Shown piece after piece: positions 1 through 7,987 of a DNA stretch of 64,000 bases; the first letter of the stretch is position 1; each line of letters begins with the position of its first letter. This DNA comes from Paradesertivirga mongoliensis. GTDB lineage: Bacteria; Bacteroidota; Bacteroidia; Sphingobacteriales; Sphingobacteriaceae. Below the pieces are notes generated by a model that saw only the letters and a list, made by a program, of their open reading frames with translations, searched no databases and was not told where the DNA came from. Location: contig NZ_JAFMZO010000004.1 of the NCBI RefSeq assembly GCF_024436395.1, positions 62,001 through 126,000 of the forward strand, written 5' to 3'. The translations under genes and the position numbers were made by a program.

Positions 1-187
1 GTGCTACCGGCCCGGGATTATCCGGAATGCTTGTTGTAATCGCACCAAGCGAAATAGCGATACCAGTTTCCAGATGGCCCATTTGTGCCAGAATTAGGGG
101 AGGAAGTATTACCCCGAATGTAATTCTAAGCCCATCTGAAAAATACTGACTGAAAAGAAATTTCCTTATTTCTTTAGTTTGCTGCAT
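1..187 (-). CDS. FUSC-family inner-membrane protein, N-terminal part (runs off the window)
   Basis: An open frame starts at the ATG at 187 on the minus strand and continues past base 1, so only about 62 residues are visible. They hold an amphipathic start (MQQTKEIRKFLFSQYF), then a membrane segment (ITFGVILPPLILAQMG) and the motif DNPGPV. This arrangement matches the first membrane helices of FUSC/YccS-type proteins, which are predicted aromatic-acid or efflux-type inner-membrane proteins. The rest is outside the window, so the family call rests on a short stretch. It is transcribed away from the RNA-like units to its right. Confidence 0.6.
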   Translation of the reverse strand, partial: MQQTKEIRKFLFSQYFSDGLRITFGVILPPLILAQMGHLETGIAISLGAITTSIPDNPGPVA

Positions 188-458
188 CTGCACTCGCTTT
201 TCGCTAAGTTATAAAAAGCCCAAAAAAAGCTTGATCATTTTCATGCGAAATTGTATAAATGCGCACATCACCTGCGCTTTTCTTAAATTCTTTTTTATGG
301 GTTTGCCCAAGTGTCTGTTGATTAGAATGTTAGCAATTTTTTAAAACAAAAGATATGATAGCTTAGCGGTGTCGCAGGACTGGATTTCACGTGGTAAGAT
401 GTTCATAATCAGTGGAATTTACTTTGGGATATGTCGATAACTTTTAATCATGATCCCC
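188..458. other. Intergenic stretch with no gene seen
   Basis: No ORF with a plausible start, no tRNA-like fold and no clear terminator is visible. It must hold the promoter of the leftward FUSC gene, but no exact TAnnTTTG element stands out. Confidence 0.5.
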
Positions 459-489
459 TTGACAAACATTTCACTTATGCCTAACTTAG
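459..489 (+). promoter_or_regulatory. Promoter of candidate ncRNA A
   Basis: TTG at 459-461 (in context CTTG), a 20-base spacer and TAACTTAG at 482-489 resemble the Bacteroidota promoter TTTG-N19/20-TAnnTTTG. The same arrangement occurs again at 910-940, and the sequence just downstream is conserved between the two sites. Confidence 0.5.
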
Positions 490-494
490 TATCA

Positions 495-835
495 TCAAGT
501 ACAACGTTCTTTAACAGCCTGAAAAAAACAAAGGATTTCCGGAGCCGAGTAGCTAAAATGGATATCCGTAGTTTATAATGAAAGATATCCTGGCCTTGTC
601 GCTCAAAAGGATTTCACGGAGTTAAAAGGTGCAGAAACACTGAGATACGTCTCGGTACCCTGATCACCACAGGCAATTAAAAGTGTAAGCTGTTCTTCGG
701 AACACAACGCTGATAATAACAGATTTCAGAAATGTAAATCAAAGAAAATTAAGGCTTGAACCTTTTTTAATTGCTATGGCGATTAAAAATTGCAAACGGG
801 AACTTATCGCTAAAACGAGGTTCCCGTTTTTTTTT
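495..835 (+). ncRNA. Candidate small RNA A (first of two related units)
   Basis: This region runs from a promoter-like site (459-489) to a strong intrinsic terminator (795-835) and has no credible ORF; the longest ATG-initiated frame checked is about 15 codons and is not conserved in unit B. Its first bases (about 481-520) match 932-972 of unit B at roughly 34 of 41 positions, and both end in a hairpin built on AACGGGAA/TTCCCGTT. Bases 541-600 can fold through GGATATC and GATATCC. The length, about 340 nt, would suit a 6S-like or other structured RNA, but I do not recognise a named family. Inference only. Confidence 0.4.
795..835 (+). terminator. Intrinsic terminator of candidate ncRNA A
   Basis: Stem AACGGGAAC (795-803) pairs with GTTCCCGTT (820-828), followed directly by a long T run. 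No ORF precedes it, so it probably ends a non-coding transcript. Confidence 0.75.
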
Positions 836-909
836 ATCGCGCGCAGCTTTTTGTTGATAAACCTGTTAGTTGTTGTGTATAAGCTGTTTATAAAAACAAA
901 TTATTTTTC

Positions 910-940
910 TTTGAAAGAGTAGCAATTATTGCTAACTTAG
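910..940 (+). promoter_or_regulatory. Promoter of candidate ncRNA B
   Basis: TTTG at 910-913, a 19-base spacer and TAACTTAG at 933-940. The -33 element and spacing match the Bacteroidota housekeeping consensus, and the -7 element differs from TAnnTTTG at one base. Confidence 0.6.
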
Positions 941-945
941 ATATC

Positions 946-1212
946 ATCAAGCACAACGTACTTTGATAGCCTCAGAAATAAGATGATAGCTTCGGCTTTT
1001 TACTTATGAACGAGCGAAAGCTTTGAGAAGGCATCCAGAAATTAATTAATCTTTACGAAGATAAATTGATAGAAACGTAAAGCGGAAATTTGCCCTTAAA
1101 AGCAAACAAGAAGCAGTCAGAGAAACGGGTTTTGATAGCTTTATAGAATTATGGTTTTATAAGGTTAAAACGGGAATCCAAATCGAACGAGGCGGGTTCC
1201 CGTTTTGTTTTT
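946..1212 (+). ncRNA. Candidate small RNA B (second of two related units)
   Basis: Same layout as unit A: promoter, conserved 5' block (ATCATCAAG, ACAACGT, CTTT and AGCCT are shared), divergent middle and an AACGGGAA/TTCCCGTT terminator. About 265 nt, with no ORF beyond a handful of codons. A local stem can form between ATATCATC near 941 and GATGATA near 983. The transcript would end 45 bases before the PhoH gene, so it could also be a leader of that gene if the terminator is leaky. The tandem arrangement suggests a local duplication followed by divergence. Confidence 0.4.
1169..1212 (+). terminator. Intrinsic terminator of candidate ncRNA B
   Basis: AACGGGAA (1169-1176) pairs with TTCCCGTT (1197-1204), then a T-rich tail. 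It sits just upstream of the start at 1258. Confidence 0.7.
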
Positions 1213-1257
1213 CCTCATTTTTCTCGCAGTTTTTACATTTTTCTCTAAATTGCCATT

Positions 1258-2604
1258 ATGCAGGATAAAGAGAAAAGCGCAGTTCAAAATAAGATCTTTG
1301 TATTAGATACATCAGTAATACTGCATGATCATGCAGCTTTCAGAAATTTCCAGGAACATGATGTGGCAATTCCGATCCAGGTGCTTGAAGAACTGGATAA
1401 CTTTAAGAATGGCAATGAGAATAAAAATTTCGAAGCCAGAAGTTTTATCAGGATAATCGACGAAATCTCGAATAACGATTTGGTGAGCGACTGGTTGCCG
1501 ATAGGCGGAAGCAGCGCCGGAAAGTTTAAAATCGTATTGGATGAAAAACTGGGGGATGCTGATGCTGAAGCTATTTTTGGCGAGGGGAAATTTGATCACC
1601 GGATTTTAAATGCAGCCCTGACTTTAAAGCATCAGCATCCCGATAAAAAGGTGATTCTGGTATCGAAGGATATCTGCCTGCGCTTAAAAGCAAAAGCGCT
1701 TAATATCTATGCTGAGGATTATGAGACCGGCAAAGTTAAAAATCTTGAAAAACTGTACACCGGCAGTACCATGCTGGATAATATTGCGGAAAAACAGCTT
1801 ACCGAATTTAAACGCGGTAATTTAAGTATCAGCAAACTGGGGATCGATTCGCTGCCCGGAAATCATTTTTTGTTCCTGAAAAGTAAGAAGTACAAGGACT
1901 TATCAGCTTATTATAGTAAAAAGGAAGATAAACTGTTTAGCATACCGGCTCAAGAAGCATTCCGGATATCCAGCCTCAATCCGGAACAGTCTTTTGCAAT
2001 GCATGCCTTGCTTAATCCGGAAATACAGCTTGTAACTATTCAAGGCAATGCGGGGACCGGAAAAACACTGCTAGCGTTGGCCTGCGCTCTTGAACAAAGG
2101 CGCGATTATCGTCAAATATTGGTAACAAGACCTATAGTTCCTCTAAGCAATAAAGATATTGGGTTTTTACCTGGTGACATTAAATCGAAGGTAGATCCCT
2201 ATATGACGCCCATTTGGGATAATCTTAAATATATCCGTGATCAGTTTGCTGATGATCCAAAAATCCAGGCGAAGCTGGATGAATTGGTGAATAATGAGAA
2301 GATCGCCATTTCACCTTTGGCTTTTATTCGGGGAAGAACATTAACTAAAGTATTTTTTATTATTGATGAGGCTCAAAACCTTACTCCTCACGAAGTTAAA
2401 ACTATTATCTCGCGGGCAGGCGAGGGTACTAAAGTGATTTTTACCGGAGATATTTTTCAGATTGATACACCGTATCTTGATTCTGAGAGTAATGGCTTGT
2501 CGTATCTCATTGATAAGGCTAAATCGCATCCCCTATATGCTCATATTACCTTGAAGAAAGGCGAAAGAAGTGAATTAGCAAATCTCGCGAACGAGTTACT
2601 ATAG
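1258..2604 (+). CDS. PIN domain-PhoH family ATPase
   Basis: 448 residues, the usual length of the two-domain YlaK-type PhoH proteins. Residues 13-140 form a PIN nuclease domain (FVLDTSVILHD with D17 as a metal ligand, then VLEELDNFK). The C-terminal half is a PhoH ATPase with Walker A GNAGTGKT near residue 265, VTRP, and Walker B FFIIDEAQN followed by IFTGD. The family is thought to couple ATP-driven RNA unwinding to PIN-type RNA cleavage. The ATG at 1258 leaves a full PIN domain and no ORF lies upstream. It is probably a single-gene unit behind the two RNA-like elements. Confidence 0.92.
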   Translation: MQDKEKSAVQNKIFVLDTSVILHDHAAFRNFQEHDVAIPIQVLEELDNFKNGNENKNFEARSFIRIIDEISNNDLVSDWLPIGGSSAGKFKIVLDEKLGDADAEAIFGEGKFDHRILNAALTLKHQHPDKKVILVSKDICLRLKAKALNIYAEDYETGKVKNLEKLYTGSTMLDNIAEKQLTEFKRGNLSISKLGIDSLPGNHFLFLKSKKYKDLSAYYSKKEDKLFSIPAQEAFRISSLNPEQSFAMHALLNPEIQLVTIQGNAGTGKTLLALACALEQRRDYRQILVTRPIVPLSNKDIGFLPGDIKSKVDPYMTPIWDNLKYIRDQFADDPKIQAKLDELVNNEKIAISPLAFIRGRTLTKVFFIIDEAQNLTPHEVKTIISRAGEGTKVIFTGDIFQIDTPYLDSESNGLSYLIDKAKSHPLYAHITLKKGERSELANLANELL

Positions 2605-2619
2605 CTACACTTGTTCGGT

Positions 2620-3012
2620 TTAATTGTGGTTCAGGAAAACCTGTCTTATTTCTTCAGGTCTGAGGGGCTTTTCGAGGTATCCCGAAACGTCATCAATAGC
2701 AATTGCCCTGCTTATCTCGCTTTCATTTATTGAAGAGGAAACTACATAAATTCGGATCCTCTTAGAGATTTTGGCTTTAAATGTAGCGTACTGCTTCAGG
2801 AACTGCCATCCATTAATAACCGGCATATTCAAATCAAGAAAAATGACGTCTGGAAGTATATTGGTATTGTTGAGATTTTCATTGAAGAATTCGATGGCTT
2901 CGAGACCATCATGAAAAGAGAGCAAATGCTTCGAAAGGCCCTGTAATTTGATGGTTTTTTCGATGGTGAAATGATGGATTTTATCATCATCTATAATGCA
3001 AACTGTTTCCAT
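2620..3012 (-). CDS. Single-domain response regulator
   Basis: 130 residues consisting only of a receiver (REC) domain. Visible are the acidic cluster DDD at residues 8-10, the phospho-acceptor Asp in IFLDLNMP, the switch Ser in VVSSS and the Lys in YLEKP. There is no output domain, so it must signal by protein contact, as CheY- and Rcp1-type regulators do. No histidine kinase lies nearby. It converges on the PhoH gene with a 15-base gap. Confidence 0.88.
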   Translation of the reverse strand: METVCIIDDDKIHHFTIEKTIKLQGLSKHLLSFHDGLEAIEFFNENLNNTNILPDVIFLDLNMPVINGWQFLKQYATFKAKISKRIRIYVVSSSINESEISRAIAIDDVSGYLEKPLRPEEIRQVFLNHN

Positions 3013-3143
3013 GTCTGGTGGTGTCTCTATCGAGTGCGTGTAAGTGTTTAAGGTCTAATAACTGTTAGTGGCAATATGTCCCCGTTAGTGGTCTTGGTGT
3101 AGAAAATAATCCACGGTTTGTATAATTTAATGGAGGGGGCTTT

Positions 3144-3521
3144 TTAAAAAATATCTATATTGTATTTCACGGCTTCAAGATGATCATCCTCCCGGCCTTC
3201 CATAAACAACACCACCTTATATTCGGTAAGATTATCGTTGAATCCCAGAAACATTCTTCTGAAACATCTTTTTAAAATAGGAGTGAGGAGGGTGCTCAGT
3301 ACTTCGCAATAATGAGGGAAGTCTTTTTTTAAGACATTGTCGTAGAAGTCGTTACGGTTAAAGTCGGACATGTTTATGGTTAGGATGCCGGCATTAAAAA
3401 AACCGCTTATTAATTCGCCTCTTACGTCTGAAGATAACCTGTCCAGCCATTCTTCAGAAAGTTCTTCAAAAATAGTGTTATTAAGGTTGATGCTAATTAA
3501 CTGGCGGTATAGGTTTAACAT
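3144..3521 (-). CDS. Hypothetical protein
   Basis: 125 residues with no family I recognise. It starts MLNLYRQLIS, is mixed helical with acidic patches, and has no signal peptide or membrane helix. FRRMFLGFNDN and FMEGREDDHLEAVKY are its most distinctive stretches. It lies 131 bases upstream of the response-regulator gene on the same strand, so co-transcription is possible. Codon use looks like its neighbours. Confidence 0.6.
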   Translation of the reverse strand: MLNLYRQLISINLNNTIFEELSEEWLDRLSSDVRGELISGFFNAGILTINMSDFNRNDFYDNVLKKDFPHYCEVLSTLLTPILKRCFRRMFLGFNDNLTEYKVVLFMEGREDDHLEAVKYNIDIF

Positions 3522-3730
3522 ACAATCGCGTTATGTATTGGATAGCTCATATGGCTAATATCCTCAATTTTGATTCCAAAACTGACCCTGATGAGATAAT
3601 TTATAACTATTTATACAAAGTGCACTTTAATCGCTTTGAGATGAGTTTGTTAGTGTTACTTTTTAAGGGAGGTTTTGATTCAGTTAATTAGTTTAGGGTG
3701 TTTTTTTGTTGAGTGTCTGCTCAACAAAGG

Positions 3731-4294
3731 TTATAAGCTGTCGAGTGATTTCCGTTGGCTAATTCCGGTGCTTTTGAAGTGTTTCGGAGTCAATCCGGTG
3801 GTTTTTTTAAACTGAGAGGATAAGTGAGACACGCTGCTGTAACCATTTTTATAGGCTATTTCGCTAAGACTTAGCTCATCGTATATCAACATTTCCTTTA
3901 CCCGCTCAATTCTTTGATTAATAAGATATTTCTCAATAGTGATTCCTTCAACTTCAGAAAAAAGATTACTGAGGTATGAATAATCCTTGTTGAGGCTCTG
4001 ACTTAATATTTCTGAAAGCTTCAGCTTTGGAGTTTCTTCTGAATGATGAACCTGCGTTACTATAATATTTTTAATCCTCTCAATGATTTGCTGTCTTTGA
4101 TCATCGAGCAAATCAAATCCGAGGTCATTTAACCGATTTTTTAAGGCAGAGAGTTGTTTGTTGTCGGGAGTGCTTGTTAAAACAACCTCTCCTAACTGAA
4201 TATGAGCAAAGGTCAGGCCTTCCTTCTCCAGGGCCTGCTGAACCGCTGAAATGCAACGATTGCAAACCATGTTTTTGACGTACAACTTATGCAT
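3731..4294 (-). CDS. AraC-family regulator with N-terminal HMA-like domain
   Basis: 187 residues. The N-terminal 70 or so resemble a heavy-metal-associated (ferredoxin-like) fold with a CxxC at C11 and C14 (MVCNRCISAV). Residues 85-180 form an AraC DNA-binding domain with two HTH units (LSLSEIAYKNGYSSVSHL, then FKKTTGLTPKHFK). Proteins of this shape occur widely in Bacteroidota and are often linked to metal or stress genes. Here the gene starts 8 bases after the ammonium transporter stop, so the two are probably one operon. A thiol- or metal-sensing role is inferred from the CxxC. Confidence 0.8.
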   Translation of the reverse strand: MHKLYVKNMVCNRCISAVQQALEKEGLTFAHIQLGEVVLTSTPDNKQLSALKNRLNDLGFDLLDDQRQQIIERIKNIIVTQVHHSEETPKLKLSEILSQSLNKDYSYLSNLFSEVEGITIEKYLINQRIERVKEMLIYDELSLSEIAYKNGYSSVSHLSSQFKKTTGLTPKHFKSTGISQRKSLDSL

Positions 4295-4302
4295 ATAATG
4301 TT

Positions 4303-5619
4303 TTAAAGTTTTTCACCATGCTGACTCATGTCCAGCCCGATGCGCTCTTCGTCTTCTGAAACTCTAAGCGGCGAAATCATGTCGGTTATTTTTAAAAGTA
4401 ACCATGAGCCAAAGAAAGCAAAGATAGAAACACATATCAGTGCAAGTGATTGTACCGCAAATAATCTAAATTCTCCGAATACAAGCCCGTTCACGGTAAC
4501 CACATCCGGATTTATGGCCTTTGAGGCAAAAACACCTGTTAAAAGCATTCCTACCATCCCGCCTACACCATGGCAGGGAAATACGTCCAATGTATCGTCT
4601 ATGGTGGTGCGGGTACGCCAATCAACCACGATATTACTTACAACCGATGCGATAACCCCTATGGCTAGAGAATGAGGTATCGTAACAAAGCCTGCTGCCG
4701 GTGTAATGGCTACCAATCCGACTACTGCGCCGATACAGGTTCCCATAGCAGATGGCTTACGGCCTTTAAACGCATCAAAAAAGATCCAGGCCAAAGCCGC
4801 TGCCGACGAAGCAGCCATTGTTGTACTCAATGCGATGACAGACAGTTTACCTGAGCCAAAGGCAGAGCCGGCATTAAATCCGAACCATCCGAACCAGAGC
4901 AAACCCGTGCCCAACAGAACGTATGTAATCCTCGCTGGATTGTGACTAGGCTCGCTTCGGCGTTTTAAATAAATAGCCGATGCCAGCGCGGCCCAGCCTG
5001 CCGACATGTGAACTACCGTTCCGCCGGCAAAGTCCAGTACTCCTAATTTAGCTAAAATACCATCAGGATGCCAGGTGGCATGAGCCAATGGGGAGTAAAT
5101 AAACACGAAGAATAAGCAAATAAATAAGACGTAGGAGATAAAGCGTATTCGTTCCGCAAAAGCGCCTGTTATTAAAGCTGGGGTAATAATTGCAAATTTT
5201 AATTGGTACATCGCGAAAAGCGCGAATGGAATAGTGGGTGCAAGTTTCCATGGTGCGCCGTCTATTACTCCACCCATCATGAAGAAATCTGCAGGGTTTC
5301 CAATAATACCACCCAAGCTGGTGCCAAAGGCGAGGCTGAACCCGAATACAAACCATATCACCGTAACAATTGCCAGGCAAATAAAGCTTTGCAACATGGT
5401 AGAAATTACGTTTTTCTTATTCACCATCCCACCATAAAAAAAAGCAAGCCCTGGTGTCATAATAAACACTAATGCTGTTGCGGTGAGCATCCAGGCCGTA
5501 TCAGTAGAGTTGATACTCTCGTATACAACTTCCTTTGCAGGAACGGAAGGGAAAATAAAACATAGCCCTAAAATAGCCAGTAAAATAAAAAAGGGAATTT
5601 TGGATAAAGTTTTCGCCAT
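4303..5619 (-). CDS. amt: Ammonium transporter Amt
   Basis: 438 residues with a cleavable N-terminal hydrophobic segment (residues 5-28) and then about 11 membrane helices. Family hallmarks are MTPGLAFFYGGMV, the pore His in GGTVVHMSAG and the second pore His in FPCHGVGGM. It moves ammonium into the cell for glutamine synthesis. No glnK/glnB gene for a PII partner lies next to it, which is unusual for amtB loci; an AraC-type regulator follows instead. A promoter lies at 5640-5671. The ATG at 5619 gives the normal signal sequence. Confidence 0.95.
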   Translation of the reverse strand: MAKTLSKIPFFILLAILGLCFIFPSVPAKEVVYESINSTDTAWMLTATALVFIMTPGLAFFYGGMVNKKNVISTMLQSFICLAIVTVIWFVFGFSLAFGTSLGGIIGNPADFFMMGGVIDGAPWKLAPTIPFALFAMYQLKFAIITPALITGAFAERIRFISYVLFICLFFVFIYSPLAHATWHPDGILAKLGVLDFAGGTVVHMSAGWAALASAIYLKRRSEPSHNPARITYVLLGTGLLWFGWFGFNAGSAFGSGKLSVIALSTTMAASSAAALAWIFFDAFKGRKPSAMGTCIGAVVGLVAITPAAGFVTIPHSLAIGVIASVVSNIVVDWRTRTTIDDTLDVFPCHGVGGMVGMLLTGVFASKAINPDVVTVNGLVFGEFRLFAVQSLALICVSIFAFFGSWLLLKITDMISPLRVSEDEERIGLDMSQHGEKL

Positions 5620-5639
5620 TTGATCGTTGGTTCGGGCGG

Positions 5640-5671
5640 CAAATATATTTTAAATAATAATAATTTCCGAA
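5640..5671 (-). promoter_or_regulatory. Promoter of the amt operon
   Basis: On the minus strand TTCG, a 20-base spacer and TATATTTG (plus strand 5640-5647) match the Bacteroidota promoter except for one base in the -33 element. The expected start site gives a short 5' leader before the ATG at 5619. Confidence 0.6.
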
Positions 5672-5715
5672 GTTCTTGATGTTTAATCGTTTTATTATTG
5701 ATTTTAACAAGAATT

Positions 5716-6336
5716 TTATGGTTTTATTAATCCTTTAGTCAGTGATTTCCACTGTATTTCCGACAAACCAAGTATCGCCCCCGCTGCTACCAGCATATTT
5801 CTGGCTTTGTCGATTATTTTTTCGGTGTTTGTGTTAGGTTGTTCGTTTCTTCCATGAACTTCGGCACTTACCTGTAGTGCTCTGCGTTGTACTATGAACG
5901 TGCTGCTCGCGATATCCTTGAAAAAATGTGCAACATCTCTCTTTTCGTTTTGAGGATTGCTGGCTGGTTGTACGGTTATAGCTACAAGTTCCTGATCCAG
6001 CTCCGGATTACTGCTTTCTTGTATGGCTTGTATTTGAACCCAATCATATCCATCGCCTGTATCTGAACCTGGCCCCGGAATATTGATCCTGAAATGATCT
6101 CCTTCTCGGGCGAGCCTGTTTACCGGAGCGCCCCGAGCGTCTGTAAGTTTAAAATCGGCGGTGCCGCTGCCGGCGTAACTATGCCATTGGGAAATATTCA
6201 GAAGTCGTTCTTTCGCTGCCTTGTATGCAGTATAGGCTTCTTCTTTGCTTTTATAATCTTCAGTAAAGGAGGCGTCGGTTTTTTTACCTGTATGATTTTC
6301 CGGAATAAGACCACCAAAATTCTGTTCGTCCATCAT
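5716..6336 (-). CDS. Conserved hypothetical protein
   Basis: 206 residues, no recognised domain. Hydrophilic, with no signal peptide. A middle part (FRINIPGPGSDTGDGYDWVQIQAI) looks like a beta-rich domain, and a C-terminal helix (MLVAAGAILGLSEIQWKSL) is hydrophobic. It starts MMDEQNF; the second Met is an equal choice. It lies 97 bases upstream of amt and 45 bases downstream of purU on the same strand, so it may be read with purU. No function can be assigned. Confidence 0.65.
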   Translation of the reverse strand: MMDEQNFGGLIPENHTGKKTDASFTEDYKSKEEAYTAYKAAKERLLNISQWHSYAGSGTADFKLTDARGAPVNRLAREGDHFRINIPGPGSDTGDGYDWVQIQAIQESSNPELDQELVAITVQPASNPQNEKRDVAHFFKDIASSTFIVQRRALQVSAEVHGRNEQPNTNTEKIIDKARNMLVAAGAILGLSEIQWKSLTKGLIKP

Positions 6337-6380
6337 TGATTTTTAGATGGATAAAAATTGAAAGGTGATAAAGTTTTATG

Positions 6381-7220
6381 TTACTCGAATATTATTGTCC
6401 GGTTACCCGATATAAAAACCCGATCCTGAAACACCAGCCGCATAGCTTTGCTTAACGCAGACTTCTCAATTTCTTTACCAGCAATCACCATTTGGGCAGC
6501 GTCGAACGTATGATTCACGGGAATTGTTTGTTGGACAATAATCGGACCTTCGTCCAGATCGTTAGTAACAAAATGTGCGGTTGCACCTAGTAATTTGACT
6601 CCTCTTTCATATGCCTGGCGGTAGGGGCTTGCGCCGATAAATGCAGGCAGGAAAGAATGGTGAATATTGATGATTTTATTTTTATACCGTTCGACAAAGG
6701 CAGGCGATAAAATTCGCATAAACTTCGCCAGAACGATAAAATCTAAATCATACTTGTCGAGCGCTGTGGTCAGCTCGGCCTCGAATTGTTCTTTCGTTTT
6801 ATTCTCATGTGAAATAAAATGAAAAGGGATATCGAAGCGTTCGGTGAAAGATCTGAGTACTTCGTAGTTTCCTGCAACACAATTTACTTTGGCACCCAGG
6901 GTATTGAAAAAATGTCGAACCAACGTATCTCCTAAGCAGTGATACTCTTTGGTAACTAATACAGCAATCCGTTTTTCCGCTCTCGGATTTATTTGAATTT
7001 CTGCATGTTGCGGCAAGCCCTCCAGAAGTTCTTCTTTCAGACGGGCTTCCTCCATAACTTTTCCGGAAAGATCTATCCTTGCAAAAAAGCGCTCTGAAGC
7101 TTCATCAACAAACTCCCGCATAGCGGTGATGTTCAATTGATGTTGAGCAAGCACCCGGGTAATCAGGGCTACCAGCCCCACTTCATCTTTACACTGGATC
7201 AGAATTAGGGATTTGTCCAT
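6381..7220 (-). CDS. purU: Formyltetrahydrofolate deformylase
   Basis: 279 residues. Residues 1-85 form an ACT regulatory domain (SLILIQCKDEVGLVALITRVL). The rest is a formyltransferase-type hydrolase domain with the catalytic signature INIHHSFLPAF near residue 188 and a conserved Asp in DEGPIIVQQ near 221. It splits 10-formyl-THF into THF and formate, balancing one-carbon pools. A -7 element TATCTTTG (7225-7232, minus strand) ends 5 bases before the ATG, so the mRNA may be leaderless. Confidence 0.95.
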   Translation of the reverse strand: MDKSLILIQCKDEVGLVALITRVLAQHQLNITAMREFVDEASERFFARIDLSGKVMEEARLKEELLEGLPQHAEIQINPRAEKRIAVLVTKEYHCLGDTLVRHFFNTLGAKVNCVAGNYEVLRSFTERFDIPFHFISHENKTKEQFEAELTTALDKYDLDFIVLAKFMRILSPAFVERYKNKIINIHHSFLPAFIGASPYRQAYERGVKLLGATAHFVTNDLDEGPIIVQQTIPVNHTFDAAQMVIAGKEIEKSALSKAMRLVFQDRVFISGNRTIIFE

Positions 7221-7224
7221 TCCG

Positions 7225-7232
7225 CAAAGATA
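7225..7232 (-). promoter_or_regulatory. -7 promoter element of purU, 5 bases before the ATG
   Basis: TATCTTTG on the minus strand fits TAnnTTTG exactly. No good TTTG lies 19-21 bases upstream. Its distance from the ATG at 7220 places the expected start site at or next to the start codon. Confidence 0.5.
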
Positions 7233-7339
7233 ATTTCATTTCTCATTTATACAGTACCCACACCTTCTCTCTTTTTCTATTAAAGCAAACAGTTTGCCCT
7301 ATGTGATGTTACACCCATAAATAACTTAAATATAATATC

Positions 7340-7651
7340 ATGAAGAAATTAATTTATACCCTGACCGCAGTTATCATGCTGAGTTTATCGGTAAACACAT
7401 CAAGTGCAGCTTCTAAAGCCCCTGCAAAAGAGCTAACCGAACAGCAACAAGTTCAGCTACAGCAAATTCAGCGAAGAGTGGAAGAAATCAAGGCAATGGA
7501 TAAGTCTGATTTGACCCGTCAGGAGCGCAAGGAATTAAGACAGGAGCTACGCGAAATGAAAGGTCAGGCTAACGCAATTGCTGGTGGCGGCGTTTATTTA
7601 TCCGTTGGTGCAATTATCATCATTCTTTTGATTTTAATTCTAATATTATAA
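7340..7651 (+). CDS. Small exported protein with coiled coil and C-terminal membrane anchor
   Basis: 103 residues. A signal peptide (MKKLIYTLTAVIMLSLSVNT, cleavage likely near SSAA) is followed by a Gln/Glu/Arg-rich helix of about 50 residues (RRVEEIKAMDKSDLTRQER) and a final membrane helix of Ile and Leu from about residue 84. The product would sit in the inner membrane with its helical part in the periplasm. Similar small proteins are common in Bacteroidota; their role is unknown. It stands alone, with its own upstream region from 7221. Confidence 0.75.
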   Translation: MKKLIYTLTAVIMLSLSVNTSSAASKAPAKELTEQQQVQLQQIQRRVEEIKAMDKSDLTRQERKELRQELREMKGQANAIAGGGVYLSVGAIIIILLILILIL

Positions 7652-7666
7652 TATACAACATCTGCT

Positions 7667-7947
7667 ATAAAGCTCATCAGAACGAACAAATGGCCACGAA
7701 GAGATCCGGACTGGGCCGAAGAACGTGGTGGCGTGCCTGCTAAAATAAAAAATACGGGCAAAGCCGATAATGATGGGGAGCTGAGAATTCATTTTCCGGA
7801 AAAAAGCGACCATGACGATCGCTTCGAAGAAATCAGTTGGAGGATTTTTTTGAAAATTTTGACGAAAGTGAGTTAGAATTTATTTATCAGGATAAAATGC
7901 TGACAGAGAAACAAGTTCCGTTCATAAATTTGTTTCCAGAAAAATAG
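7667..7947 (+). pseudogene. Decayed small gene (lost start codon plus frameshift)
   Basis: Reading from an ATA codon at 7667 gives IKLIRTNKWPRRDPDWAEER and continues through a hydrophilic protein to EEIS near 7835. There the frame must shift at the T run 7845-7851 to continue as EDFFENFDESELEFIYQDKM and on to FINLFPEK and a stop at 7945-7947. Only the joined frame makes a sensible acidic protein of about 93 residues. No ATG is available, so an ATG-to-ATA change plus one indel are inferred. It follows the 7340 gene by 15 bases. An unusual start and programmed slippage are less likely. Confidence 0.6.
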
Positions 7948-7952
7948 ATGCC

Positions 7953-7983
7953 GTTTCCTGTGCCCGCACCCGGCACAGGAAAC
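7953..7983. terminator. Inverted repeat between convergent genes, likely bidirectional terminator
   Basis: GTTTCCTGTGCC (7953-7964) pairs perfectly with GGCACAGGAAAC (7972-7983). It lies at the junction of the rightward remnant and the leftward M23 peptidase gene. T tracts are short, so termination strength is uncertain. Confidence 0.6.
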
Positions 7984-7987
7984 GCAT

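Noticed and set aside
3706..3727. TTGTTGAG/CTCAACAA hairpin as a terminator of the HMA-AraC gene
   Set aside because: On the minus strand it is followed by A residues, not T; it does not meet terminator rules.
7843..7851. Programmed frameshift at the T run
   Set aside because: There is no stimulatory structure or usual slippery heptamer visible, and the start codon is also lost; decay is simpler.
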